Notes under the pieces: generated by a model
Databases searched by the model: none
What the model was told of the DNA's origin: nothing
What the model saw: the letters and a program-made list of their open reading frames with translations, nothing else
NCBI RefSeq assembly: GCF_014323705.1
Contig: NZ_JABVEC010000021.1
Coordinates: 1-64,000 of the forward strand
Direction of reading: 5' to 3'
Source of the DNA: Actinomadura alba
GTDB taxonomy: Bacteria; Actinomycetota; Actinomycetes; Streptosporangiales; Streptosporangiaceae
DNA: 64,000 nt
Program-made: the position numbers and the translations under genes
In this document: positions 50,435-59,089 of the stretch, piece after piece
Layout of the letters: each line of letters opens with the position of its first letter
Position numbering within the stretch: the stretch's first letter is position 1

Positions 50435-53400
50435 TCAGGAAACGCTCAATCCAAGATCATGCAATTGTGCGCGCAGAGCTTCTCCCTCAGGCACGTTCAG
50501 TCGGTCGAAGATGGCGAGTGCTTCACTCCATAGCGGTTCGGCCGCGTCGTGACCCTGGATACGGAGGGTCGCGTCGCCGAGCCCCTCGAGACAGCACGCC
50601 TCCTCGTAGGGATCGGCGAGGTCGCGGGCGAGCGTCAACGCCCGTCTGAAGTGGCCGAGTGCCGCAGAGTATTGGCCGGAGCCACGATGTACCTCACCGA
50701 TGCCGCGCAGCGCGCGCGACTCCTCGAAGGGGTCGGCGATCACCTGTGCGATGCCCAGAGCCTTTTGGTGGTGGATGAGCCCCTCGGCATACCGTTGATC
50801 ACGTACATAGGTGGCACCGATATTGTTAAGAACATTCGCCGTATTCCGGCGGTCACCCGTGGCCTGATAGATCTTCAACGCCTCACGGTAGAAGCGCAGC
50901 GCCTCATCGGGTTCGTCCAAAGACTGGTGTGCGTTTCCGATGTTGTTGAGGACCACGCCCTCGCTCTGCGCCCATCCGATGTCCTGTATCGCGACCAGGG
51001 CGTCGTGGAACATCCGCATCGCCCGCCGGCCGTCCCCGAGGCGCAGGGCGATCTCACCGATGTTGTTCTGCACCTGTGCCTGGACGCGCCTGTCCCCGAT
51101 GTCACGGTTGAGGGTGATGACCTCCTCGAAGTCGGTCACGGCCTCCAGGTACATCCCCGCCTGCCACAGCGCGACCCCCTTGTGGATGAGGGCCTGGCAT
51201 TCACCATGTGGGTTGCCCACGCTGCGGAAGATCTCGAGAGCCGCCTCGGCATGGGAGAGCGCCGCCTTGAACCTCCCCGAGTACCAGCACACGCGGGCCT
51301 GCTGATCAAGCGTCTCCGCCTCGCCGACGTGATCGCCGATGGATCGGTAGATCGCGAGGGCGTCGTTGGAGTAGCTCAGCGCCAGGTCGAAGTGGCCGGT
51401 GTGGCCGCGCACCAGGCTGAGCTCCAGCAGTGCCTTGGCCTCGCATTCCCGCATGCCGGTGGTGCGGCAGACGACCAGGGCCTTCTCGTGGGTCACCACG
51501 GCGTCGTCCCAGTACCCGAAGCGCTCCAGGAAGGTGGCGAGGACCTGTGGGAGCTGCCAGGCGTGGGACGGCCATTGGTGGTCCGCCGCGTACTGCGCGC
51601 TCGCGACGAGGTTGACGCGTTCGGCCTTCAGCCACTCCTGGGCCTCTTGGACGCTCTCGAGCAGGGGCGGGGCATCAGGGACATGGACGATGTCGACCTG
51701 GGTGCGCCGTAGGTGCGCGTACATGACACGGTCGGCCTTGTCCGCGATGTAGAGGTAGTGGTCGAGGAGCCTGTGGACGGCTTCCCGCGCCTCGTGCTCG
51801 GGCTCCTCGGCCAGGGCGCGTTCGGCGGCGTACTTGCGCAGCAGGTCGTGGAATCGTACCCGCCCGGCGACGGCCTCCTCGATGAGGTGGTGGTCGAGCA
51901 GCTCCTCGAGAATGCGTTCGCAGGTGTCGGGGGTACAGCCGATGAGGGCGGCGGCCGACTGCACGGTGAGATCGATTCCCGGGTGTAGGCCCAGCCGGCG
52001 GAACGCCTGACGGACCTCGTCGGTCAGCCCGCGGTACGACAGCTCGAAGGCGGCCGCCACGTCTCTGTCGCCCGCCCGGATCTCGGCCAGCTGGAGCCTG
52101 GCCCGGGAGAGCCGCGTCGCGAGATCGGCCACGTTACGGGCCGGCCGGTGGCGGAGTTGATTCGCCACGAGCTGGATGGCCAACGGCAGGCGCCCGCACA
52201 GCCGTACGACCGATCCGACGTCATCGGCCCCCATCGCGCGGTCCTCGCCGGCGGCCTGCCGGAACAGGGCGGCGGCGTCCTCGGCTGGGAAGACGTCGAG
52301 GGAGACGGAGTTGACGCCCTCGAGGTCGGTGAGCCTGCGGCGGCTGGTGACCAGCACCAGGCAGCCGGATGTCCCGGGCAGAAAAGGGCGGATCTGGTCC
52401 TGATCCGCCGCGTCGTCCAAGATGATGATCGCTCTTCGGTCGGCCAGCTCGCTCCGCCACAGGGCGGCTCTGCCTTCGAGAGAGGCCGGTATGCGATTGC
52501 GTGCGACGCCCAGGAGGCGGAGCAGGCCTCCGAGCCCGTCGCGGGGATCGAGAGGTTCATGGTTCGGATCGTGACCGCGGAGCCGGAGGAACAGTTGGCC
52601 GTCCGGATAGCGATCCGCCAGTTGGTGCGCCACATGTACGGCCAAGGCCGTTTTGCCTACCCCGGGCATCCCGTCGATGACCTCGATCGGGCCCGCGTTG
52701 CCGAAGGATCCGTTCTCGAGAGAGTTGACCAGCCGCTCCATCTCGGCGGCACGGCCGGTGAAATTGGGGATGTCCCTCGGCAGGTCGTTCGGAGATTCCC
52801 GCTGGACGATGTTGCCACGAGACGGTGGAGCGGCGAGGTCCGCATCGCCGCGCAGAATGCGCTGGTGCGCCTCTTGCAGGGCCGGCCCGGGCTCCATTCC
52901 CAGTTCCATGTCCAGGCGGAGGCGGGCTTGGCGATAGGCGGCCAAGGCATCCGCTTGCCGACCGCAGCGGTAAAGGGCCACCATTAAGTACTTCACGAAC
53001 TCTTCGTCAAGAGGGTGCTGGGCTATAAGCCCGTACAGTTCTGCGACGAGTTCCGCGTGGTGGCCCAGATCGAGCCGGACGGCGATGCGTCTTTGCGTCG
53101 CCGCCCGTCGCTCGCTTTCAAGGCCGGTGCGAATTTCGGCGGCCCAGTCGCCGTCCATTCCGATGAGCGCTTCGCCCCGCCACAGTTGGTCGGCTTCGCG
53201 CAGCAGTTCCAGGGCGTGTTCGGCGTCGCCGCTCTCGGCCACCGCCTGGGCCTGATCGCACAATCTCCGGAACTGGTGCAGGTCGACGGTGTCCGGGTCG
53301 ACCTCGAGGCTGTAGGCCCCGGAACCGGAGCGAAGCCGGGCCCGCCCATCCTCTAGCGCGTTCAAACGCCCACGGAGGCGGGCGATATAGGCGTACAGAC

Positions 53401-53581
53401 TGTCACGTGGTTTGGGCGGCGGGTTCCCGGCCCAAAGCCTGCCGATCAGCGCTTCGGTGGGCACCGGGCGGCCGGGCGCCAACAACAAGATCGCGAGCGT
53501 CTGCCGTTCCTTGGCCGAGCCAAGCTCGAGTCGCCGACCGTCGGCCCACAACTCCACGGGACCGAGAATGCGGAACTCCAC
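50435..53581 (-). CDS. AfsR/SARP-family regulator with NB-ARC and TPR domains
   Basis: This 1048-residue regulator has an OmpR-like winged helix (residues 1-93), a BTAD domain (95-245), an NB-ARC ATPase with Walker A GMPGVGKT (304-311) and the sensor stretch RRAIIILDDAADQDQIRPFL, a winged-helix arm, and about eight C-terminal TPRs (LNNIGNAHQSLDEPDEALRF is one). This layout is that of AfsR. It is divergent from a 51-codon ORF at 53660. Two further Cys-containing small ORFs lie within 1 kb. AfsR itself drives a small downstream gene (AfsS), so a small target is plausible here. Confidence 0.93.
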   Translation of the reverse strand: MEFRILGPVELWADGRRLELGSAKERQTLAILLLAPGRPVPTEALIGRLWAGNPPPKPRDSLYAYIARLRGRLNALEDGRARLRSGSGAYSLEVDPDTVDLHQFRRLCDQAQAVAESGDAEHALELLREADQLWRGEALIGMDGDWAAEIRTGLESERRAATQRRIAVRLDLGHHAELVAELYGLIAQHPLDEEFVKYLMVALYRCGRQADALAAYRQARLRLDMELGMEPGPALQEAHQRILRGDADLAAPPSRGNIVQRESPNDLPRDIPNFTGRAAEMERLVNSLENGSFGNAGPIEVIDGMPGVGKTALAVHVAHQLADRYPDGQLFLRLRGHDPNHEPLDPRDGLGGLLRLLGVARNRIPASLEGRAALWRSELADRRAIIILDDAADQDQIRPFLPGTSGCLVLVTSRRRLTDLEGVNSVSLDVFPAEDAAALFRQAAGEDRAMGADDVGSVVRLCGRLPLAIQLVANQLRHRPARNVADLATRLSRARLQLAEIRAGDRDVAAAFELSYRGLTDEVRQAFRRLGLHPGIDLTVQSAAALIGCTPDTCERILEELLDHHLIEEAVAGRVRFHDLLRKYAAERALAEEPEHEAREAVHRLLDHYLYIADKADRVMYAHLRRTQVDIVHVPDAPPLLESVQEAQEWLKAERVNLVASAQYAADHQWPSHAWQLPQVLATFLERFGYWDDAVVTHEKALVVCRTTGMRECEAKALLELSLVRGHTGHFDLALSYSNDALAIYRSIGDHVGEAETLDQQARVCWYSGRFKAALSHAEAALEIFRSVGNPHGECQALIHKGVALWQAGMYLEAVTDFEEVITLNRDIGDRRVQAQVQNNIGEIALRLGDGRRAMRMFHDALVAIQDIGWAQSEGVVLNNIGNAHQSLDEPDEALRFYREALKIYQATGDRRNTANVLNNIGATYVRDQRYAEGLIHHQKALGIAQVIADPFEESRALRGIGEVHRGSGQYSAALGHFRRALTLARDLADPYEEACCLEGLGDATLRIQGHDAAEPLWSEALAIFDRLNVPEGEALRAQLHDLGLSVS

Positions 53582-53659
53582 TGGAGCCCTTCCTCGGGTT
53601 GGCTTTTCGACTAAAACGATCTTTACACTCAGGGCGTGAAAAATCTAGGAGGAAAATAA

Positions 53660-53815
53660 ATGTCTATGACCGATATAGGCCGGAATATGATCTCCGGGGG
53701 TACTGTGGCACGGAGCAGCAGACTAAGCTATCGGCCGGTTCACATCAAGGCGCGCATCGAACGCGTGCTCGCCTGCGGGTACTGGACCGGCGGGCGACGC
53801 CACAGAGCGGCCTGA
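53660..53815 (+). CDS. small ORF, 51 aa, divergent from the AfsR-like gene
   Basis: The ATG at 53660 has a near-perfect ribosome binding site (AGGAGG, 6-7 bases upstream), rare in this window. The 51-residue product starts MSMTDIGRNMISGGTVARSS and then turns basic (HIKARIERVLACGYW), ending in an Arg-rich tail. It has one Cys and no signal peptide or known motif. It lies 78 bases from the start of the AfsR-like regulator, on the other strand, which suggests shared control. It could be a small regulator like AfsS, though without the AfsS repeats, or a peptide precursor. Confidence 0.5.
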   Translation: MSMTDIGRNMISGGTVARSSRLSYRPVHIKARIERVLACGYWTGGRRHRAA

Positions 53816-54015
53816 GAAGGCAGAACATCGGGCTGATCGATATCCCCGGCGGAATGGCGTGCCGCCCGGCGGCGCGTGCGCCGGGTCGCCGGTGCTCGGG
53901 AGGTCGCGGGGCCGGGGCCGGTGGGGGCACGTGAGCGGCCGCCGTCACCGGTGCCGGCGCGGCCCCGCCGAACGGGCCGAAACCCGGTGGCCGGGTCGGT
54001 GACCGGCTCGCCCGT

Positions 54016-54063
54016 CCGGTGCCGACATGTTCCGCGGGCCCGGTGCCGACATGTTCCGCGGGC
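54016..54063. repeat. 24-bp tandem duplication
   Basis: Two adjacent, almost identical copies of a 24-bp unit beginning CCGGTGCCGACATGTTCCGC. No frame across them is convincing. The stretch 53816-54297 otherwise holds only the hairpin at 54124. Confidence 0.8.
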
Positions 54064-54123
54064 TCGATGCGCGCCGGTCGAAGAGGGCACCGCGAGTGCC
54101 GGAGTGGCGCATTTTCCGGGGAT

Positions 54124-54164
54124 AGGCCCCCGGCCCACTTTTATGCTCTAGCGGGCCGGGGCCT
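54124..54164. terminator. hairpin, probable terminator
   Basis: AGGCCCCCGGCCC pairs with GGGCCGGGGCCT (one bulged C) across a 16-base loop. On the plus strand it is followed by TGGTCTTTCC. It could end the transcript of the small ORF at 53660 or the minus-strand peptide at 54298. Confidence 0.5.
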
Positions 54165-54297
54165 TGGTCTTTCCTGGGTTCCCGCCAATGGCCGGGAGTT
54201 GCACTTTCTCTTGCTCAGCTGATCGCCCGCACGGGAAGCGCGCAGTAACGCACATTCGATTCCCGGGCGGCCGGTTCCGCTGGTACCACCTATTCAG

Positions 54298-54375
54298 CTA
54301 GGAGTTTCCTCGGGCGCCGGGCATGCATGTTCCGTAGTGTCCCTTTCCGCACATCGGGCAAAGGATGAGAAACAT
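54298..54375 (-). CDS. 25-aa Cys-rich peptide
   Basis: This very short ORF has an ideal ribosome binding site (AAGGAGG, 5 bases before the ATG at 54375). The product begins with a hydrophobic stretch (MFLILCP) and contains CPMCGKGHYGTC, three Cys arranged like half a zinc ribbon, then a short tail (MPGARGNS). The strong signal and compact Cys pattern argue that it is translated. It might be a metal-binding peptide, a RiPP precursor or a leader peptide. A longer in-frame extension upstream is Arg-rich and unlikely. The opposite strand carries another small ORF starting 18 bases away. Confidence 0.45.
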   Translation of the reverse strand: MFLILCPMCGKGHYGTCMPGARGNS

Positions 54376-54392
54376 CAAGACCTCCTTGGGGC

Positions 54393-54569
54393 GTGCCGAA
54401 TCGAGCCGTGTCGGCCTTCCTGCGGGAACCGTTCCGATCCCGAGCCATTCGTCAGGTCGGCTTGTCGCGCAAATTGCTCGACGACGAGCAGGCCTCAGCC
54501 GTTCTCGGTGAGCTCTCCTGCTTCTCCGCACTGGAAGTCGCCGACTGTGGCGCCAAGTGCCGACATTGA
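54393..54569 (+). CDS. small ORF, 58 aa, Cys-rich C-terminus
   Basis: From a GTG at 54393 (or GTG 54408) this frame encodes a helical, charged part (RQVGLSRKLLDDEQASAVLG) followed by ELSCFSALEVADCGAKCRH, with three Cys in the last 17 residues. The codon pattern favours G or C in third positions, as in real genes here. A leader-like acidic helix followed by a Cys/Ser-rich end is the layout of many peptide precursors, but no modification enzyme is adjacent. The ribosome binding site is poor, and the start region overlaps that of the minus-strand peptide at 54298-54375. It may be part of an eroded gene. Confidence 0.35.
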   Translation: MPNRAVSAFLREPFRSRAIRQVGLSRKLLDDEQASAVLGELSCFSALEVADCGAKCRH

Positions 54570-54902
54570 TCCGCGTTCAGTGGAGCTGCCTTGCCAGGAA
54601 TATGTCAGCGCAGCGGTCTTCCATATGGCGTTGGCGACGAGCTCAGAGCGACCGGAGACGCTCTCCGCAGGTACTGAGCGACCAGTACACCAGAACCCGG
54701 TCGGCCGTGAGGCGTATTTAGCTCAACTTTTGGGGATACACCGCAAACTTAGATATATGTTCCCCATTGGGGTCTGCTGTCACGGGTGTCGGAATTAAGG
54801 CTTCTCTGTGCCACTTTCGACCGTGTAGCTGCCGGTCCGGAGCGATCAACCCTGGCCGCAGTACGGTCCGGCTCACACTCTCCACGACCTGCTCGACGTC
54901 GT
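54570..54902. other. spacer without supported genes
   Basis: About 330 bases, A/T-rich around 54710-54770 (TTAGATATATGTTCCCC). A 41-codon Arg-rich frame from an ATG at about 54602 is the only other candidate, and I do not support it. Confidence 0.4.
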
Positions 54903-54934
54903 CGCCCGGCCTCCGGCGCGCCGGAGGCCGGGCG
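54903..54934 (-). terminator. terminator after the SapA-like gene
   Basis: CGCCCGGCCTCCGG pairs perfectly with CCGGAGGCCGGGCG around a CGCG tetraloop, 34 bases beyond the stop of the SapA-like gene. Confidence 0.75.
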
Positions 54935-54967
54935 GTCCCCGCTGAGAATCAGAGTCCGAGAGCGACC

Positions 54968-55360
54968 TCAGCCGCAGTGCACGTCGATGATTCCCTCAGT
55001 GGGGTTGGTGTGGCCGACCTGCCCCCAGAGGGAGATGCACGCACCCGGCGCATACGTTTCCACCGGTCCGGCGTAGTACTGGAACTTGCCGTCGTCCTTG
55101 TCGGATCCGTTGGGCCCCGAGATGGCGACGTACATGTACTGGTACGTTCCGGGCTTGTTCGTAAAGGTCATCGCGCAGTTCCGGCGCGTGGCGGAGTTGT
55201 AGTAGACCGCGATGTACCCGCCGGTGATCCCCCAGTTCCTCAGGTGAGTACCGGAGCAGGTGGCCGCCGTGGCCGGGCCCGCGGTGCCCACGAGCAGGCC
55301 GGCGCCGACCGTGAGCGAGCAGGCGAGGCCCAGCAGCTTCTTCGTCACGTTCTCTCTCAT
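54968..55360 (-). CDS. secreted spore-associated protein A-like protein
   Basis: This 130-residue protein has a signal peptide (KLLGLACSLTVGAGLLVGTA, cleavage after ATA). The mature part has four Cys (AATCSG, RRNCAMTF, GACISLWG, DVHCG), enough for two disulfides, and the family pattern IAVYYNSATRRNCAMTF and GKFQYYAGPV seen in SapA of Streptomyces spore coats. The ribosome binding site is AAGGAGG just before the ATG. It is probably secreted to the cell or spore surface; the function of SapA proteins is not known. Confidence 0.75.
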   Translation of the reverse strand: MRENVTKKLLGLACSLTVGAGLLVGTAGPATAATCSGTHLRNWGITGGYIAVYYNSATRRNCAMTFTNKPGTYQYMYVAISGPNGSDKDDGKFQYYAGPVETYAPGACISLWGQVGHTNPTEGIIDVHCG

Positions 55361-55630
55361 ACATCCTCCTTGATCGCTGATCCGCCTCCTCCACGAACTG
55401 TCCGGAGATGTGGTTCCGGTGCCACCGTTCCTGCCGCTTGCTCTGTGCCGGACATCGCCGCGGAACCGCCTCGCCGTGCCGGACGGGTGGCAACCGCAGG
55501 GGTATCCGGGGCTGCCGGGAATACATCCGCGGGTTCAGGCGGATCGCTACTGCAGGTGGACGTGGCCTTCGTCCGTGGTGGCCTAGCGTTACGAGGTGTT
55601 CCGGCGATTCCCGAAAATGAGGTGGCCTGC

Positions 55631-56104
55631 ATGCGGCAGGAAGTAAAGAAGGGCCCCGGTGCGTTGCGGCGGTCGCTGGGGATGCCGCTCCCGGTGATCG
55701 TGGCGCTGGCGGCGCTCGGCGTTCCCCGGGTGGTCGCCCACGACCTTGATCTGGTGGGCGGTGGAGTGAACGCCGTCTTGGTGTTCGGCCCGGTCGTCAT
55801 CTGGATCGCCGTCGTGTTGTGGCGGCGTCTGCCCAACCCGTTCGCGACCCTGCTCGCTGTGGGCCTGGTGTACGGTGCCCTGCTGGCCGTCACGCATCAG
55901 ATCCTGTGGAACGAGGCGTTCGGGGAGGACCCGCCTCGGCTGGGCGGGAACCTCGAAGGCGAGCTGTCACCGGCCGTCGAGTCGCTGGTCGTGCGGACCT
56001 TCGCGTTCGGCAGCAGCGTGCTCACCGGTGTCCTCGTCGGCGTCATCGCCGGTGCGGTGGGGTGGCTCGCGGCGCGCGTCCTGCCGGGCCACGGCTCTCG
56101 GTGA
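55631..56104 (+). CDS. four-helix integral membrane protein
   Basis: This 157-residue protein has four predicted membrane helices (LPVIVALAALGVPRVV, AVLVFGPVVIWIAVVLW, LLAVGLVYGALLAVTHQIL, SVLTGVLVGVIAGAVGWLAA) and one conserved-looking extracytoplasmic loop (WNEAFGEDPPRLGGN). I chose the ATG at 55631 because the frame before it is non-coding. I do not recognise the family. It is divergent from the SapA-like gene, with 270 bases of promoter DNA between them. Confidence 0.7.
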   Translation: MRQEVKKGPGALRRSLGMPLPVIVALAALGVPRVVAHDLDLVGGGVNAVLVFGPVVIWIAVVLWRRLPNPFATLLAVGLVYGALLAVTHQILWNEAFGEDPPRLGGNLEGELSPAVESLVVRTFAFGSSVLTGVLVGVIAGAVGWLAARVLPGHGSR

Positions 56105-56167
56105 GCGCCGCGACATACCCGTACACGCGGCTGGGGCGTGCGGGGCGACCCGCGGCGGCGTACGGCC

Positions 56168-56250
56168 ACCGCGGGAGCATCACCGCGGGAGCATCACCGC
56201 GGGAGCATCACCGCGGGAGCTAGGGGAGCTAGGGGAGCCAGGGGAGCGAG
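56168..56250. repeat. 14-bp tandem repeat followed by a 9-10 bp repeat
   Basis: About three and a half copies of ACCGCGGGAGCATC run directly into copies of GGGGAGCTA. It lies just after the membrane-protein gene and is not coding in any frame I trust. Confidence 0.85.
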
Positions 56251-56282
56251 GATGGCCGAGGCGCCGTGGCCTCCGAACTCGC

Positions 56283-56328
56283 CGCGAACGCGGTCGGCCA
56301 GGACACGTCCTGACCGACCGCGCTCGCG
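56283..56328. terminator. bidirectional hairpin terminator
   Basis: CGCGAACGCGGTCGGCCAGG pairs with CCTGACCGACCGCGCTCGCG, with two mismatches, around a 6-base loop. It lies between the convergent membrane-protein and M14 peptidase genes. Confidence 0.75.
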
Positions 56329-56376
56329 GTCTCAGTGCCGTCAGCGGAATCGGTCGACGATCGGTCGGCGGAAGGC

Positions 56377-58995
56377 CTACCGGGCCGACACCGGCTCGGA
56401 CGGGCCGTGGTAGATCGAGTTGATGACGATCGGCCAGGTCGCCCTCGGCCAGCTGCGGAAGGTGATCTCGCTTGCCGCGATGGTGGCGTGGCCCTTGCCC
56501 ACATCGAAGGTCGCGATGTTCGCCAGGCCGCCCAGCGCCTCGGTGCCGTGCGCGTACCCGCTGGCGAGGAGGTCGCCGTCAGGGTAGGTGGACGCGATGT
56601 CCGCCTCGCCCCGAACCCGGTAGGCGGCGTCGTTGCCGAACCACACCGGCCAGTTCTTCGGCATGCCCCAGGCGGCGGGGACCTCCGGCCGGTACGACGC
56701 CCGCAGCAGCGCGCCAGGGGCGTTGAACTTGTCCCGATCCGAAGGGGCGGCGTTCTCGATCGGCAGGTCCAGGAGCTGGCGGGCCGTCTCGGACGAGCTG
56801 CCGATCGCGACCAGGTTGCCCCCGCCGGAGACGAAGTCGGCGAGCGCGGCCCAGCCCTTGTCGCCCACTCCGCGGGCCCAGGCGAACTCCGGTGGATTCT
56901 TCGCGGGGTCGAGGCCGTTGACGATGGTGTTCCTGGAGACACCGTCGGCCAGCACGATCGTGTCGTACTTGCCGTCCAGGTCCGTGTAGTCGTCGGCACC
57001 GACGACCTTGTAGTTGATGCCGTACTGGTCGAGCATCCACGTCATCCAGCCGCCGGGCATGTTGTTCGCCCCGCGGATGAGGCCGACGCGCGTGCCGGGC
57101 TTGAGCTGGAAACCGTCCACCTTGGGCGGAGTGTCGACGCCGTACACGGGCAGGCCGGTCGAGGACGAGACCTCCTGGAGCACCTGGCGTGCCCCCGCCG
57201 ACGGCGGGACCACGACGGTGCCCGGCGCGAATGTCCTGCCCGCCGCCGTGAACTCCTCGGCCGCGCGCAGGATCGGCACGTTCGCCTTCTGCAGCCGGGA
57301 CAGCACGTGCGCGACACCGTACGACTCCGGAGCGACGAGGTACGCGCCGCGCGGAGCCGCGGGCATCGCGGCGGGTTGCGGTGCGATGCGCTGGACCCGC
57401 TGCAGCTGGGCGGTGAACGACGTGTCCACCGCGTCGACGTCCACGCCGAGCAGGAGGCCGAGATTGTCGGTGGTCTCGCTGTACGGCATGATCAGCGGGC
57501 ACGCCGCGCACTTGCGCGCCGCCTCGGGATACTTGTCGACCTTGAGGAGCTGGTCGATCCACCGGCCCAGCGGCTGCTGGGTCCTGAGTACGTAGGTCCC
57601 CGCCGGGTAGTTCTCGCCCCCGGCGGTGAAGGCCGCCGTGGCCTGGTCGATCTCGACCCGCCCGAACTCGAAGATCTTCATAATCTCGAGCACCGCGTAG
57701 GGGTCGCGCTGACCGGCCGGGACGACGTAGGCGTACGGCACGTCCGGTGAGATCTCCGGCAGCTTCACGCCGTTGCGGTTGACCTGGTAGAGGTTGTTGT
57801 AGAGCCAGAAGTCGGGCTTGTTGGCGACGTTCTCGATCCCCGCGTAGGCGGCGGTCTTGCCGTACGCCACGATCTGCTCGAGCGTCCAGGTCGGCTTGTC
57901 GTACGGCTCGAGCATGCGCATCGTCTTGTTCTGCGACCCCAGCGGCTTGCCGTCGGAGCTGGTGAACGGGAGGGCGAGGTCCCTTGCGGCGGCGATCTCG
58001 GTGAGGAACGGTGACGTGCCGAGGAAGGACAGATACCCCATGACGTCGGCGTTCCAGAAGATGCCGTAGGCGTCGTCGGACCCGACGCCCTTCTTGCCCT
58101 CGGCGGTCAGCGCGTGGGCGGCCTGTTGCCCCTGGGTGTTGGCCGCCTGCATGGCGATGGGATCGATGCCGTTGCCCAGCGGTTCGTCGTACGGCGGGGT
58201 CCACAGCCGCGGGTTGCCGGTACCCGCTTGGTGCATGAGGTGTGCGACGACCGGCCGGTACGTCTGCTCGAGCCGGACCCGGGTACGGGTCTCGCGCTGC
58301 GTGAACATGAACCAGTCGCGGTTGTTATCGTGCCCGGCGTACTTGTGGTAGAGGTCCGGATACACCCGGTTGTACCCCGTACCGTCGGTCTTGTTGAAGT
58401 GGTCGACGACCAGGTGCTGGCCGTCCGGGTTCGCCGACGGGATCACCATGAGGACCACGTTGTCGAGCACGGTCTCGGTGTAGCCGGAGGTCTCGGTGGC
58501 GAAGCGGTGCACGATGTCCACGAGCGCCTGGGTGTTGCCGACCTCGGTGGAGTGCAGGGTGCCTTCGATCATGTAGATCGGCTTGCTCCGGCTCGCGAGC
58601 CAGCGCGCCTCCTGCTCGTTGATCCCACGTGGATCGGCCAGCCGCCGGTTGTCCTGCACGATCTGGTTGAGGTTGCGCAGGTTCTTCGGTGAGCTCACGA
58701 AGAGAACCGGGTACTCGTTCCCCATCGTGGTGGTGTCGGCGACCTGGTAGGTGACCCGGTCGGATCTGTCGGCGATCAGCCGGAAATAGCTCTTGATCTT
58801 GTCGAATCCGGCGAGCCTGCCGGTCGTCCCCATGGCGAAGCCGAAGTAGTCCTTGGGCGCTGGAACATTCTTGCTATGCGTCACACGCGCGACCGTGGGG
58901 GCCGTGCCGAACGCGTCGGCGTGCAGGGGCACGCCGACGAGTACGACAGTGGTCAACACGGCCGCCAGCGTGCGGGCGGTCCGCCGCGGCAGCAT
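56377..58995 (-). CDS. secreted M14-type zinc carboxypeptidase (paralogue)
   Basis: This 872-residue exported enzyme has a signal peptide (TLAAVLTTVVLVGVPLHADA). I start it at MLPRRTA (58995), where AGGAGA lies 5 bases upstream. The M14 site shows the zinc pair in EGTLHSTEVGNTQ, the substrate contacts in HDNNRDWFMFTQRETRTRV and a third His in HLMHQAGTGNPRLWTPPY. The C-terminal half has glutamine-amidotransferase-like strands (VGLIRGANNMPGGWMTWMLD) and ends with SIYHGPSEPVSAR. It shares its whole architecture with 16326-18929. The substrate is unknown. Confidence 0.9.
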   Translation of the reverse strand: MLPRRTARTLAAVLTTVVLVGVPLHADAFGTAPTVARVTHSKNVPAPKDYFGFAMGTTGRLAGFDKIKSYFRLIADRSDRVTYQVADTTTMGNEYPVLFVSSPKNLRNLNQIVQDNRRLADPRGINEQEARWLASRSKPIYMIEGTLHSTEVGNTQALVDIVHRFATETSGYTETVLDNVVLMVIPSANPDGQHLVVDHFNKTDGTGYNRVYPDLYHKYAGHDNNRDWFMFTQRETRTRVRLEQTYRPVVAHLMHQAGTGNPRLWTPPYDEPLGNGIDPIAMQAANTQGQQAAHALTAEGKKGVGSDDAYGIFWNADVMGYLSFLGTSPFLTEIAAARDLALPFTSSDGKPLGSQNKTMRMLEPYDKPTWTLEQIVAYGKTAAYAGIENVANKPDFWLYNNLYQVNRNGVKLPEISPDVPYAYVVPAGQRDPYAVLEIMKIFEFGRVEIDQATAAFTAGGENYPAGTYVLRTQQPLGRWIDQLLKVDKYPEAARKCAACPLIMPYSETTDNLGLLLGVDVDAVDTSFTAQLQRVQRIAPQPAAMPAAPRGAYLVAPESYGVAHVLSRLQKANVPILRAAEEFTAAGRTFAPGTVVVPPSAGARQVLQEVSSSTGLPVYGVDTPPKVDGFQLKPGTRVGLIRGANNMPGGWMTWMLDQYGINYKVVGADDYTDLDGKYDTIVLADGVSRNTIVNGLDPAKNPPEFAWARGVGDKGWAALADFVSGGGNLVAIGSSSETARQLLDLPIENAAPSDRDKFNAPGALLRASYRPEVPAAWGMPKNWPVWFGNDAAYRVRGEADIASTYPDGDLLASGYAHGTEALGGLANIATFDVGKGHATIAASEITFRSWPRATWPIVINSIYHGPSEPVSAR

Positions 58996-59089
58996 CCAGT
59001 CTCCTGTTGGTACGGGGGTGAACGGAGAGATTGAGGAGGGACAGGACGGCTGATCGATCAGTTGTGCCAAGAGTGAATCCGGTTTGGTG

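Noticed and set aside
54337..54798. A 153-codon plus-strand ORF over the small-peptide region
   Set aside because: It is Ser/Pro/Arg-rich without structure and conflicts with the better-supported short ORF at 54393 and the minus-strand peptide at 54298.
56168..56250. A CRISPR-like array
   Set aside because: The units are 14 bp and directly adjacent, with no spacers and no cas genes. It is a plain tandem repeat.
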